Positions 1-5,179 of a stretch of 7,553 bases of DNA are shown in pieces. This stretch comes from Rhodospirillaceae bacterium (GTDB taxonomy: Bacteria > Pseudomonadota > Alphaproteobacteria > Rhodospirillales > Magnetovibrionaceae). The notes beneath the pieces are model-generated. The model made no database searches, was not told the origin of the DNA, and saw only the letters and a list, made by a program, of their open reading frames with translations. The stretch covers positions 12,134 to 19,686 of the forward strand of contig NVTL01000021.1 of the NCBI GenBank assembly GCA_002401565.1. Direction: 5' to 3'. Both the position numbers and the translations under genes were made by a program. Within the stretch, counting starts at the first letter, position 1, and every line of letters begins with the position of its first letter.

Positions 1-358
1 CAAACAACGGTGTCGCATTCACCCGCAAATAAACCACTTTTCCCGATGTACCCGCATGTTTGTATTCAAAGTTTTTGATGGGTTCATGGCGGCGGGCTTG
101 GACCATGTGATCAGCCCACATTTGTGTTTTTCGGGTATCGCCCGAGGCTAAATCAAATCTGGAAACGCCGATGTACGTTTCTTTGGAAATGCCCGTGATG
201 CGTTTCACCGAAGAAGACATGTACATGATGATAAAATTCTCATCCGTTTCCCAAAACCAGTCGCTCGAAATCAAGGCAAGCTTGTGGTAACGCACCAATT
301 GCTTGCGTTCATTACCTTGAAAAGATTTTGGTTCTATGTCTGAACAGTGACCAACCAT
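1..358 (-). CDS. PAS-domain sensory protein, N-terminal part (C-terminus beyond window)
   Basis: I translated this by hand from the reverse strand. There are 119 codons open to the window edge, starting at an ATG at 358-356 with an AAGG about 8 bases upstream. Residues about 22-119 look like a PAS fold: DWFWETDENF at 33-42, then MSSSVKRITGISKETYIG, a W-x-x-H helix (WADH at 81-84), and FEYKH...VVYLRVNATPLF at 98-119. This DWFWE...VTG/ITG...ARR...F-Y style is common in alphaproteobacterial PAS-GGDEF, PAS-EAL and PAS-histidine kinase proteins. The output domain lies outside the window, so the type of signalling protein cannot be stated. There is no signal peptide or membrane segment in the visible part, so it is probably cytoplasmic. 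The frame stays open about 24 codons upstream of the ATG without another good start codon. Confidence 0.8.
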   Translation of the reverse strand, partial: MVGHCSDIEPKSFQGNERKQLVRYHKLALISSDWFWETDENFIIMYMSSSVKRITGISKETYIGVSRFDLASGDTRKTQMWADHMVQARRHEPIKNFEYKHAGTSGKVVYLRVNATPLF

Positions 359-488
359 GCGGCAACCTTGTGAAAGTACGGCTCTATTTAATCCTATAAA
401 GAGGAAAATGACCCGTAAATTTGTTATTTAGCCGATGCTTTGCCTTTTTTGTTAACGGCTGGTCAAGACGCTTGGGGTACACTTTGCC
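359..488. other. divergent intergenic region (PAS gene / arfB)
   Basis: These 130 AT-rich bases separate the two divergent genes, so promoters for both should lie here. I could not fit a convincing -35/-10 pair on either strand. TATAAA at 395-400 (plus) has no properly spaced -35. TTGACC (minus, 466-461) has no -10 at 16-18 bases. A seven-codon mini-ORF (408-431, plus) is preceded by GAGGA. An AGCCG/CGGCT pair (430-434 and 456-460) could form a weak wide-loop hairpin. Nothing here is assigned with confidence. Confidence 0.4.
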
Positions 489-911
489 ATGATTTTTGTG
501 ACGGACACCCTTTCCCTATCCAAAGACGATATCGAAGAACGCTTTATTCGGTCCCCCGGTGCGGGCGGACAAAATGTGAATAAGGTGTCTTCGGCGGTGC
601 AATTGCGTTTTGATGCGCGCCATTGCAAAAGCTTGTCCAATGCGGTGTATCTGCGCCTGAAAAAACTGGCCGGGCGGCGCATGACGGGCGACGGCGTGAT
701 TGTCTTAACGGCCAGTCAATTTCGCACGCAAATTGCCAACCGCAAAGACGCCCAGGATCGTTTGGTTGAACTGGTTCGCCAAGCCGCCGTGCCGCCAAAA
801 TTTCGCCGCAAAACCAAACCGACGTATTCGGCCAAGCTGAAACGCTTGGATGGAAAAAAACGTCAAAGCGGTTTGAAAAAAACCCGTGGCCGGGTGCAGC
901 GCGATGACTGA
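489..911 (+). CDS. arfB: alternative ribosome-rescue factor B (peptidyl-tRNA hydrolase, GGQ family)
   Basis: This codes for a 140-residue protein, the same length as E. coli ArfB (YaeJ). ArfB enters stalled ribosomes that lack a stop codon in the A site and hydrolyses the peptidyl-tRNA, which frees the ribosome without tmRNA. The catalytic motif SPGAGGQNVNK is at residues 22-32 (GGQ 26-28), followed by the family-typical SSAVQLRFD. DGVIVLTASQFRTQ and NRKDAQDRLVEL match the rest of the single domain. The C-terminal tail from about residue 100 is rich in Lys and Arg. In the family this tail threads into the empty mRNA channel. The short length and missing codon-recognition domains separate it from RF1/RF2. 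The ATG at 489 gives the expected N-terminus, but the Shine-Dalgarno is poor (GGGG about 10 bases upstream). Its end overlaps the ampG start. Confidence 0.93.
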   Translation: MIFVTDTLSLSKDDIEERFIRSPGAGGQNVNKVSSAVQLRFDARHCKSLSNAVYLRLKKLAGRRMTGDGVIVLTASQFRTQIANRKDAQDRLVELVRQAAVPPKFRRKTKPTYSAKLKRLDGKKRQSGLKKTRGRVQRDD

Positions 912-2436
912 TTTTGGCCCTCAACATTCTGACAAAAGCTGGGGCGAAAGCGCCAGGGCTTTTTTAAATCCCAAAGTGATCTCGCTTTTGTTTTTAGGCT
1001 TTTCGGCGGGTGTGCCAATTTTGTTGGTGTTTTCGACTTTGTCCGTGTGGTTGCGCGAAGCGGGCGTGGAACGCGCGACCATTGGCTTTTTCAGCTGGGC
1101 GGCGTTGGCCTATGGGTTTAAATTTATCTGGTCGCCGCTGGTTGATAAATTACCGGTTCCGCTCTTGGCTGGGTTTTTAGGCCCTCGCCGAGCGTGGTTG
1201 TTGGTGGCGCAAACGGCGATCATCGGGGCTCTTTGTTTTATGGCGCTGACCGATCCTGTTTTGGGCTTAAAAGCGATGGCGATTGGGGCCATATTGTTGG
1301 CGTTCAGTTCTGCCACACAAGACATCGTGATTGATGCGTACCGCATTGAAAGTGCCGATGATGATCTGCAAGGCTTGATGTCGGCGACCTATATTGCGGG
1401 GTATCGCATCGGCATGATTGTTGCGGGCGCCGGGTCCTTGGAAATCTCCGGATTTTTAGATGTAACGGATGGTTATGATTTCATGGCATGGCAAGGCACC
1501 TATTTTGCCATGGCCGCGGTGATGGGCATTGGTGTGGTGACGACGTTTATGATTTCAGAACCGGGGCTTAAAAACCCGGTGGCCGAAACCTTAGATACAG
1601 CCTTTGATTACGGACGTTTTGTGGCGTTGTTTGCGTTGGCCGCCGCCGCGTTTGTTGTGGTGTTTATGATGTGGCCCAGCATGGTCGCTCTGTTGAGCAC
1701 ATTTTTGGGCCAAGGCTTGGCAAAGTTTGTGGACGGAGCCTTGCGCTTGAGCTTTTCAGCAGCCACGGCTTTTGGGGTTGGGCTGGCCTTGGTACGGGCC
1801 GGATTGGTGAAACGCCAGATTGCCTATGAAGCCTATGTTGCCCCCTTTGCTGATTTTTTTGCACGCTTTGGCCGGGTGGCGATTTTGATGCTGCTGTTGA
1901 TTGCGACGTTTCGCATTGCCGATATCGTGATGGGTGTGATGGCGAATGTATTTTATGTGGATTTGGGTTTTGAAAAACAAGAGATCGGCCGCATTTCCAA
2001 AGGATTTGGTTTGGGGGCGACCATCTTGGGTGGCTTTGTTGGCGGTTTGATTACGGTGAAGTATGGCGTCATGAAAACGTTATTTCTGGGCGGGTTTTTG
2101 GCCGCTGCCACAAATGTTTTGTTTGCGGGGATGAGCACCTTAGGTCCCCAAATTTGGGCTTTAATGGTGGTGATTGCGGCCGATAATTTAGCAGGCGGTA
2201 TCGCGTCTGTGGCGTTTGTGGCGTATTTGTCCAGCCTGACGTCACGCAGCTTTACCGCTACGCAATATGCTTTGTTCAGTTCCTTGATGATGCTGTTGCC
2301 GAAATTGATTGCGGGCTATTCCGGTGTGGTTGTGGATGCCGTGGGATACGTGCCGTTTTTCCTTGGCACGGCGGCGTTGGGGCTTATTCCGTTGGTGTTG
2401 ATTGTATTTGTCGTGAAATACGCAGATAAACCCTAG
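904..2436 (+). CDS. ampG: AmpG-type muropeptide permease (MFS)
   Basis: This encodes an inner-membrane transporter of about 510 residues with many hydrophobic segments, consistent with the 14-helix AmpG branch of the major facilitator superfamily. AmpG imports GlcNAc-anhydroMurNAc peptides released by cell-wall turnover, for recycling. In many Gram-negatives it also supplies the signal for AmpR-controlled beta-lactamase induction. Family landmarks are GFSAGVPILL (32-41), IGFFSWAALAYGFKFIWSPLVD (60-81), the GPRRAWLL loop (93-100), SATQDIVIDAYR (136-147) and GYRIGM after it. These align well with E. coli AmpG (491 residues). I chose the ATG at 904, which overlaps the arfB stop in ATGACTGA. An in-frame GTG at 886 would add six residues. 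Neither start has a clear Shine-Dalgarno, so translational coupling to arfB is likely. Substrate specificity is inferred from family similarity. Confidence 0.88.
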   Translation: MTDFGPQHSDKSWGESARAFLNPKVISLLFLGFSAGVPILLVFSTLSVWLREAGVERATIGFFSWAALAYGFKFIWSPLVDKLPVPLLAGFLGPRRAWLLVAQTAIIGALCFMALTDPVLGLKAMAIGAILLAFSSATQDIVIDAYRIESADDDLQGLMSATYIAGYRIGMIVAGAGSLEISGFLDVTDGYDFMAWQGTYFAMAAVMGIGVVTTFMISEPGLKNPVAETLDTAFDYGRFVALFALAAAAFVVVFMMWPSMVALLSTFLGQGLAKFVDGALRLSFSAATAFGVGLALVRAGLVKRQIAYEAYVAPFADFFARFGRVAILMLLLIATFRIADIVMGVMANVFYVDLGFEKQEIGRISKGFGLGATILGGFVGGLITVKYGVMKTLFLGGFLAAATNVLFAGMSTLGPQIWALMVVIAADNLAGGIASVAFVAYLSSLTSRSFTATQYALFSSLMMLLPKLIAGYSGVVVDAVGYVPFFLGTAALGLIPLVLIVFVVKYADKP

Positions 2437-2508
2437 ATTTTAGCCCCTGTTCGTGGCATATAGCGCGCAACTTATTTCTTTTAATTTTCAGTTTAAGGCC
2501 TAATTCTT
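2437..2508. other. ampG-ppa intergenic gap
   Basis: These 72 bases hold no stem with a T-run, so no intrinsic terminator is visible after ampG. I could not fit a -35/-10 pair with normal spacing. TTTAAT at 2480-2485 is a possible -10 without a partner. An AAGG about 10 bases before the ATG at 2509 is the likely ribosome binding site for ppa. Read-through from ampG into ppa is possible. Confidence 0.35.
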
Positions 2509-3042
2509 ATGGATATCTCAAAACTTTCTATCGGCAAAAATGCCCCCGACGAAGTTAACGTTTTGATCGAAGTGCCCATGGGTGGCAATCCGGTGAAATA
2601 CGAATTGGACAAAGAGTCCGGCTGCATGTTTGTTGACCGTTTTTTGCACACCGCTATGCATTATCCTTGTAACTATGGCTTTATTCCACACACTTTGTCC
2701 GATGATGGTGACCCGGTGGATGCGGCAGTTTTGGGCCAGCACACGGTATCGCCCGGCGTTGTCATTCCATCCCGTCCGGTTGGCGTGTTGATGATGGAAG
2801 ACGAAAAAGGCTTGGACGAAAAAGTTCTCTGCGTGCCCGATCACAGTCTGCACCCGTATTATGAAGCGGTTGAATCCATCGAAGACCTTCGTCCGATTTT
2901 GTTGGACCAATTGGCTCACTTTTTCACCCACTATAAAGACCTTGAAAAAGGCAAATGGGTGAAAGTCACGGGTTGGCAAGGCGTAGATCAAGCGAAAAAG
3001 ATGATCACCGAAGGTGTCGAGCGCGCAAAAGCCGCGAAATAA
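2509..3042 (+). CDS. ppa: inorganic pyrophosphatase (family I, soluble)
   Basis: This encodes a 177-residue cytoplasmic enzyme that hydrolyses pyrophosphate to two phosphates with Mg2+, pulling nucleic-acid, protein and activation reactions forward. The length matches bacterial family I enzymes (E. coli 175). The signature DGDPVDA is at 66-72. With a constant offset of +1 relative to E. coli numbering, every well-known active-site residue is present: E21, K30, E32, R44, Y52, Y56, D66, D68, D71, D98, D103, K105, Y142 and K143. An active enzyme is therefore expected. The start has AAGG upstream, and the N-terminus MDISKLSIGKNAP is typical of alphaproteobacterial enzymes. A strong terminator lies 15 bases after the stop codon. 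The gene stands alone or is the last gene of an arfB-ampG-ppa transcript. Confidence 0.97.
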   Translation: MDISKLSIGKNAPDEVNVLIEVPMGGNPVKYELDKESGCMFVDRFLHTAMHYPCNYGFIPHTLSDDGDPVDAAVLGQHTVSPGVVIPSRPVGVLMMEDEKGLDEKVLCVPDHSLHPYYEAVESIEDLRPILLDQLAHFFTHYKDLEKGKWVKVTGWQGVDQAKKMITEGVERAKAAK

Positions 3043-3057
3043 ATCTTCAAATTGCAT

Positions 3058-3092
3058 AAAAAAGGCGGCCTTTAACGGGCCGCCTTTTTTTT
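3058..3092 (+). terminator. intrinsic terminator after ppa
   Basis: A perfect stem is formed by A6-GGCGGCC (3058-3070) and GGCCGCC-T6 (3078-3090), with a seven-base loop (TTTAACG) and a run of eight T at 3085-3092. It sits 15 bases after the ppa stop. The A-run on the left arm means it could also work weakly on the opposite strand. Confidence 0.93.
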
Positions 3093-3148
3093 GTGCTTTA
3101 GTGTTGGAGCATTTCTCAATAGTATAGAGCTTCGCAATTATGGCTTGG

Positions 3149-3152
3149 GGAG
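3149..3152 (+). promoter_or_regulatory. ribosome binding site deciding the start at 3161
   Basis: GGAG lies eight bases before the ATG at 3161, a normal distance. The upstream in-frame ATG at 3140 has no purine-rich sequence in front of it. Starting at 3161 also gives a compact signal peptide beginning MPTPFHR. I therefore prefer 3161. Confidence 0.65.
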
Positions 3153-3160
3153 CTCTAAAT

Positions 3161-4108
3161 ATGCCTACACCTTTTCATCGGATGATTTTGACCACAGCGT
3201 TTTGTGGAGTCTTGTCTTTTTCTGCTCAGACGGGCGCGGCCGAAAACGAAAGCCGATATGGCACGTGGAACGACCCTAATGCAACGCCCGCTACGGCTTC
3301 TCAGGATGTTAAAAGTCTGTTGAAAGACTTAAACAAGCTGATTGACGAGGCCGAACAGGCCCGCGCCGCAGACCGCATGTTTTTGCGTGATTTAAAAGAT
3401 CTGGCGGCGCGCTATGAAAACCCCTGGAGCGTGCGCATTTTTTCCGACGACTTCAGGGATGGAGATTACATCCGCAACCCACAATGGTCGGTGAAATCAG
3501 GAAAGTACTGGGTCGAAAAAGGCTATGGCCTGCGCAGTGAAGTCACCGAGGTCAGCCAGGCAGATACACAAGCCCCCGCCAAAAAAGTCAGCAAAGAAGA
3601 AATGATCATTTCGATTTTTGGGGCCGTTTTAAATCAGAATAAAAAATCAAAAACACAAGCTCCGCCACCACAAACTAAAGCCAAGCCCGCCTTGATTACG
3701 GCGCGCACCCACATCACCAATGCGTTTTCTCTGACCACCCAACTCAGTTCTTGGAATGTTCAAGGCCGTTTTGAAATTGGCGTGACCCAAGGCATCAGCG
3801 GATCTGGATATCGCTTGGCGTACAGCCCCGGAGCTAATGGTGCAAAATCAGTGTTGGAATTGATTAAGGTCACGTCGCGCGGACAAAGCGTGATCGATCA
3901 GGTTTCCATCGCAGCGTTGGAAGACAAACGCACACATGCTTTGGCATGGACCCGCACAAATGATGGAATGATGAAGGTCAGCGTGGATGGAACGTCTGCC
4001 TTGAACGTTCGCGATCAAAGCTTTCGTGATGCTTTTAATGGCCTGCAACTCACCAGCGAAGGTGCGGATGTGATTGTAAAATCCATTACCATTATGGGAA
4101 CACGCTAA
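3161..4108 (+). CDS. exported protein of unknown function: coiled coil plus split beta-sandwich (LamG/concanavalin-like)
   Basis: I do not recognise a named family. The 315-residue product starts with a Sec-type signal peptide (basic MPTPFHR, hydrophobic MILTTAFCGVLSF, likely cleavage near TGAA-ENE at 26-28), so it should be periplasmic or secreted. Residues about 48-85 are heptad-like and rich in Leu, Lys, Asp and Glu, a probable short coiled coil. Residues 91-130 (IFSDDFRDGDYIRNPQWSV...) and 184-315 (ITNAFSL...GRFEIGV...GYRLAYSPG...ISITIMG-like strand endings) resemble a jelly-roll or concanavalin/LamG-type fold. The opening 'DDF-DG---NPQW-V-SG-W' pattern is seen in such domains. A hydrophilic insert at about 131-182 with KSKTQAPPPQ and AKPA separates the halves. 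No catalytic motif is visible. The stop codon touches the start of the next gene, so it is made together with the Crp/Fnr regulator. Confidence 0.75.
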   Translation: MPTPFHRMILTTAFCGVLSFSAQTGAAENESRYGTWNDPNATPATASQDVKSLLKDLNKLIDEAEQARAADRMFLRDLKDLAARYENPWSVRIFSDDFRDGDYIRNPQWSVKSGKYWVEKGYGLRSEVTEVSQADTQAPAKKVSKEEMIISIFGAVLNQNKKSKTQAPPPQTKAKPALITARTHITNAFSLTTQLSSWNVQGRFEIGVTQGISGSGYRLAYSPGANGAKSVLELIKVTSRGQSVIDQVSIAALEDKRTHALAWTRTNDGMMKVSVDGTSALNVRDQSFRDAFNGLQLTSEGADVIVKSITIMGTR

Positions 4109-4762
4109 GTGTCTGTTGTAAAAATCACCAATTTTCCGGGCCTTGAATCTTTGGAAAACGATGCCAAGGTGATCTTGGAAAGTGCGGCTCAAGATGCCAT
4201 TGTTCCGGTGGGCACAACGGTGTTCACCAGCGGCGCCGCGTGCGAAAATTATTTATTGGTGATCGACGGTTCGGTGCGGGTACAGATGGTATCGGAAAAT
4301 GGTCGAGAGATTGTTTTGTACCGGGTGGAAAATGGCCAAACCTGCATCATGACGACGACGTGTTTGATGTCGCATGAAAATTACACCGCCGAAGCCATCA
4401 CCGAAACGGACGTGAATGCGGTGATTATTCCGGCTCAGACGTTTCATAAATTAATCGATTGTTCGACTGTTTTTCGCACCTTTGTCTTTTCATCGTACAG
4501 CACGCGGCTGGCCGATTTGTTGATGTTGGTGGACGAAGTTGCGTTTCATCGCATCGATGTGCGGTTGGCAAAATTTCTCAGCGAACGCATGGGTGGCCAA
4601 AGTCTGCTGAAAACAACGCACCAAGAATTGGCCGTCGAATTGGGCTCGGCCCGTGAAGTGATCAGCCGTCAGTTGAAAGATTTTGAAAACCGAGGCTGGG
4701 TAAAATTGTCCCGTGGACAAGTCGAGGTCACCGATTTAAAAGCCCTGACAAACCTTATGTGA
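4109..4762 (+). CDS. Crp/Fnr-family transcriptional regulator
   Basis: The 217-residue protein has the two-domain Crp/Fnr layout. Residues about 10-115 form a cyclic-nucleotide-binding-like beta-roll (VPVGTTVFTSGAACENYLLVIDGSVRV), 118-155 a dimerisation helix, and 165-210 a winged helix. The helix-turn-helix HQELAVELGSAREVISRQL (171-189) aligns with E. coli CRP. R182, E183 and R187 match the DNA-reading R180, E181 and R185. S186-R187 also resemble FNR's S212-R213, so TGTGA-like half-sites are predicted. The region corresponding to CRP's cAMP-phosphate contacts (Gly-Glu ... Arg-Ser) is NGQTCIMTTTCLMSHENYTAEA, without the Arg, so cAMP is unlikely to be the ligand. Cysteines are at 45, 79, 85 and 118, but not in an FNR-type N-terminal iron-sulfur cluster arrangement. 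The GTG start directly follows the TAA of the exported-protein gene, with GGGA nine bases upstream. Candidate operator sites begin at its own stop codon. Confidence 0.9.
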   Translation: MSVVKITNFPGLESLENDAKVILESAAQDAIVPVGTTVFTSGAACENYLLVIDGSVRVQMVSENGREIVLYRVENGQTCIMTTTCLMSHENYTAEAITETDVNAVIIPAQTFHKLIDCSTVFRTFVFSSYSTRLADLLMLVDEVAFHRIDVRLAKFLSERMGGQSLLKTTHQELAVELGSAREVISRQLKDFENRGWVKLSRGQVEVTDLKALTNLM

Positions 4763-4775
4763 CACCTTATGTGAC
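4752..4775 (+). repeat. perfect 12-base tandem repeat (two copies of ACCTTATGTGAC)
   Basis: Copy one is 4752-4763 and copy two is 4764-4775. The first copy contains the regulator's stop codon (TGA 4760-4762). The second copy is non-coding and repeats the same CTT-ATG-TGA in frame. Each copy carries a TGTGAC half-site. Confidence 0.9.
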
Positions 4776-4784
4776 TTGGTTACA
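4758..4784 (+). promoter_or_regulatory. candidate Crp/Fnr-type operator upstream of the DUF2892 gene
   Basis: The inverted pair TGTGAC (4770-4775) and GTTACA (4779-4784) matches in five of six base pairs around a centre at 4777. A further direct TGTGAC lies at 4758-4763. The half-site fits the CRP-like recognition helix encoded just upstream. The TGTGA-to-TTACA spacer is five bases instead of the six of classic CRP sites, which weakens the call. A CATATT at 4807-4812 could serve as a -10, which would put the operator centre at about -41.5. Confidence 0.45.
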
Positions 4785-4806
4785 GACGGTTAGACTTCAT
4801 CTATGT

Positions 4807-4812
4807 CATATT
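4807..4812 (+). promoter_or_regulatory. possible -10 element (CATATT) for the DUF2892 gene
   Basis: CATATT matches four of six positions of TATAAT. No good -35 lies 16-18 bases upstream. Instead the candidate Crp/Fnr operator occupies that place, the arrangement expected of a class II activator-dependent promoter. A start site near 4818-4819 would give a leader of about 60 bases. Confidence 0.3.
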
Positions 4813-4832
4813 CAATCATCAACAAATTTAAA

Positions 4833-4856
4833 GGTTGCCCCGATGGGGGGCCGACC
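4833..4856 (+). other. GC-rich hairpin in the leader of the DUF2892 gene
   Basis: GGTTGCCCC (4833-4841) can pair with GGGGC and GACC (4847-4851, 4853-4856), leaving one bulged C (4852), one T-G pair and a five-base loop. No T-run follows, so it is not an intrinsic terminator. It sits 23 bases before the start codon, clear of the ribosome binding site. Confidence 0.5.
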
Positions 4857-4879
4857 CGTACCAACTTAAGGATTATCAA

Positions 4880-5113
4880 ATGCAAAAAAACGTAGGTTCC
4901 ATCGACAAAGTACTTCGCATCATCATCGGCTTGGCATTGCTCGCTTATGCAATCTTGCCAAGTTTCGGCATGATGGCCGACACCGGTTATAACGTTTATG
5001 GCTGGGTCGGTATTGTTCCTTTGGGAACAGCTCTGTTGGGTCTTTGCCCTTTGTATTCCATCTTGGGCATCAAAACCTGCAGCTCTTGCGCAAGCGACGA
5101 AAAAGAAGCTTAA
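4880..5113 (+). CDS. small DUF2892 (YgaP-like) membrane protein
   Basis: The 77-residue protein begins MQKNVGSIDKVLRIIIG, the hallmark of the DUF2892 / YgaP-type transmembrane family. It has two predicted membrane segments: about 11-28 (VLRIIIGLALLAYAIL) and about 41-63 (GWVGIVPLGTALLGLCPLYSILG). The family motif GLCPLYSILGIKTC is present. The C-terminus adds a CSSC pair (C67, C70), with C56 inside the second helix. The family is a two-helix inner-membrane domain, fused to a rhodanese in E. coli YgaP. Its job as a free-standing protein is unknown, though a sulfur or redox link is often suspected. The ATG at 4880 is preceded by AAGGA seven bases upstream, which makes it the clear start. The frame also extends back to a TTG at 4835, but that part lies inside the leader hairpin. 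A terminator follows 19 bases after the stop. Confidence 0.9.
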   Translation: MQKNVGSIDKVLRIIIGLALLAYAILPSFGMMADTGYNVYGWVGIVPLGTALLGLCPLYSILGIKTCSSCASDEKEA

Positions 5114-5132
5114 GCTCCAGCCCAAAGTTCTC

Positions 5133-5166
5133 AAAAAGGCGGCCTTTGATCGGGTCGCCTTTTTTT
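5133..5166. terminator. bidirectional intrinsic terminator between convergent genes
   Basis: The stem AAAAAGGCGGCC (5133-5144) pairs with GGTCGCCTTTTT (5153-5164) through 12 pairs including one G-T, with an eight-base loop and seven T at 5160-5166. On the minus strand the same hairpin ends in five T, so it can also terminate the TPR lipoprotein transcript, whose stop codon is at 5182-5180. It closely resembles the ppa terminator. Confidence 0.9.
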
Positions 5167-5179
5167 GTGGGCAAAAAGG

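Noticed and set aside
443..466. TTGACC on the minus strand as -35 of the PAS gene
   Set aside because: No -10-like hexamer is found 16-18 bases downstream on that strand.
886..903. GTG start for ampG at 886
   Set aside because: It adds MAGCSA with no ribosome binding site. The ATG at 904 overlapping the arfB stop is the more usual coupled arrangement. It remains possible.
544..927. Minus-strand open frame of 127 codons across arfB
   Set aside because: It lies opposite a clearly recognised gene, and its translation has no family features and an odd composition rich in Pro, Arg, His and Trp. It is a shadow frame.
2518..3057. Minus-strand open frame of 179 codons opposite ppa
   Set aside because: It is almost exactly antisense to a pyrophosphatase with every active-site residue intact. 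Its translation is rich in His, Phe, Asn and Val from reversed codons and resembles no family.
3104..3128. TTGGAG...TATAGA as promoter for the exported-protein gene
   Set aside because: The spacer is only 13 bases, too short for a normal sigma-70 promoter.
3091..3279. Plus-strand frame of 62 codons starting within the ppa terminator
   Set aside because: It begins inside a terminator T-run and overlaps the signal-peptide-coding gene in another frame. There is no ribosome binding site or recognisable product.
4835..4879. TTG start for the DUF2892 gene at 4835
   Set aside because: The extra residues are encoded in the leader hairpin, and there is no ribosome binding site. The ATG at 4880 has AAGGA at good spacing and yields the family N-terminus.
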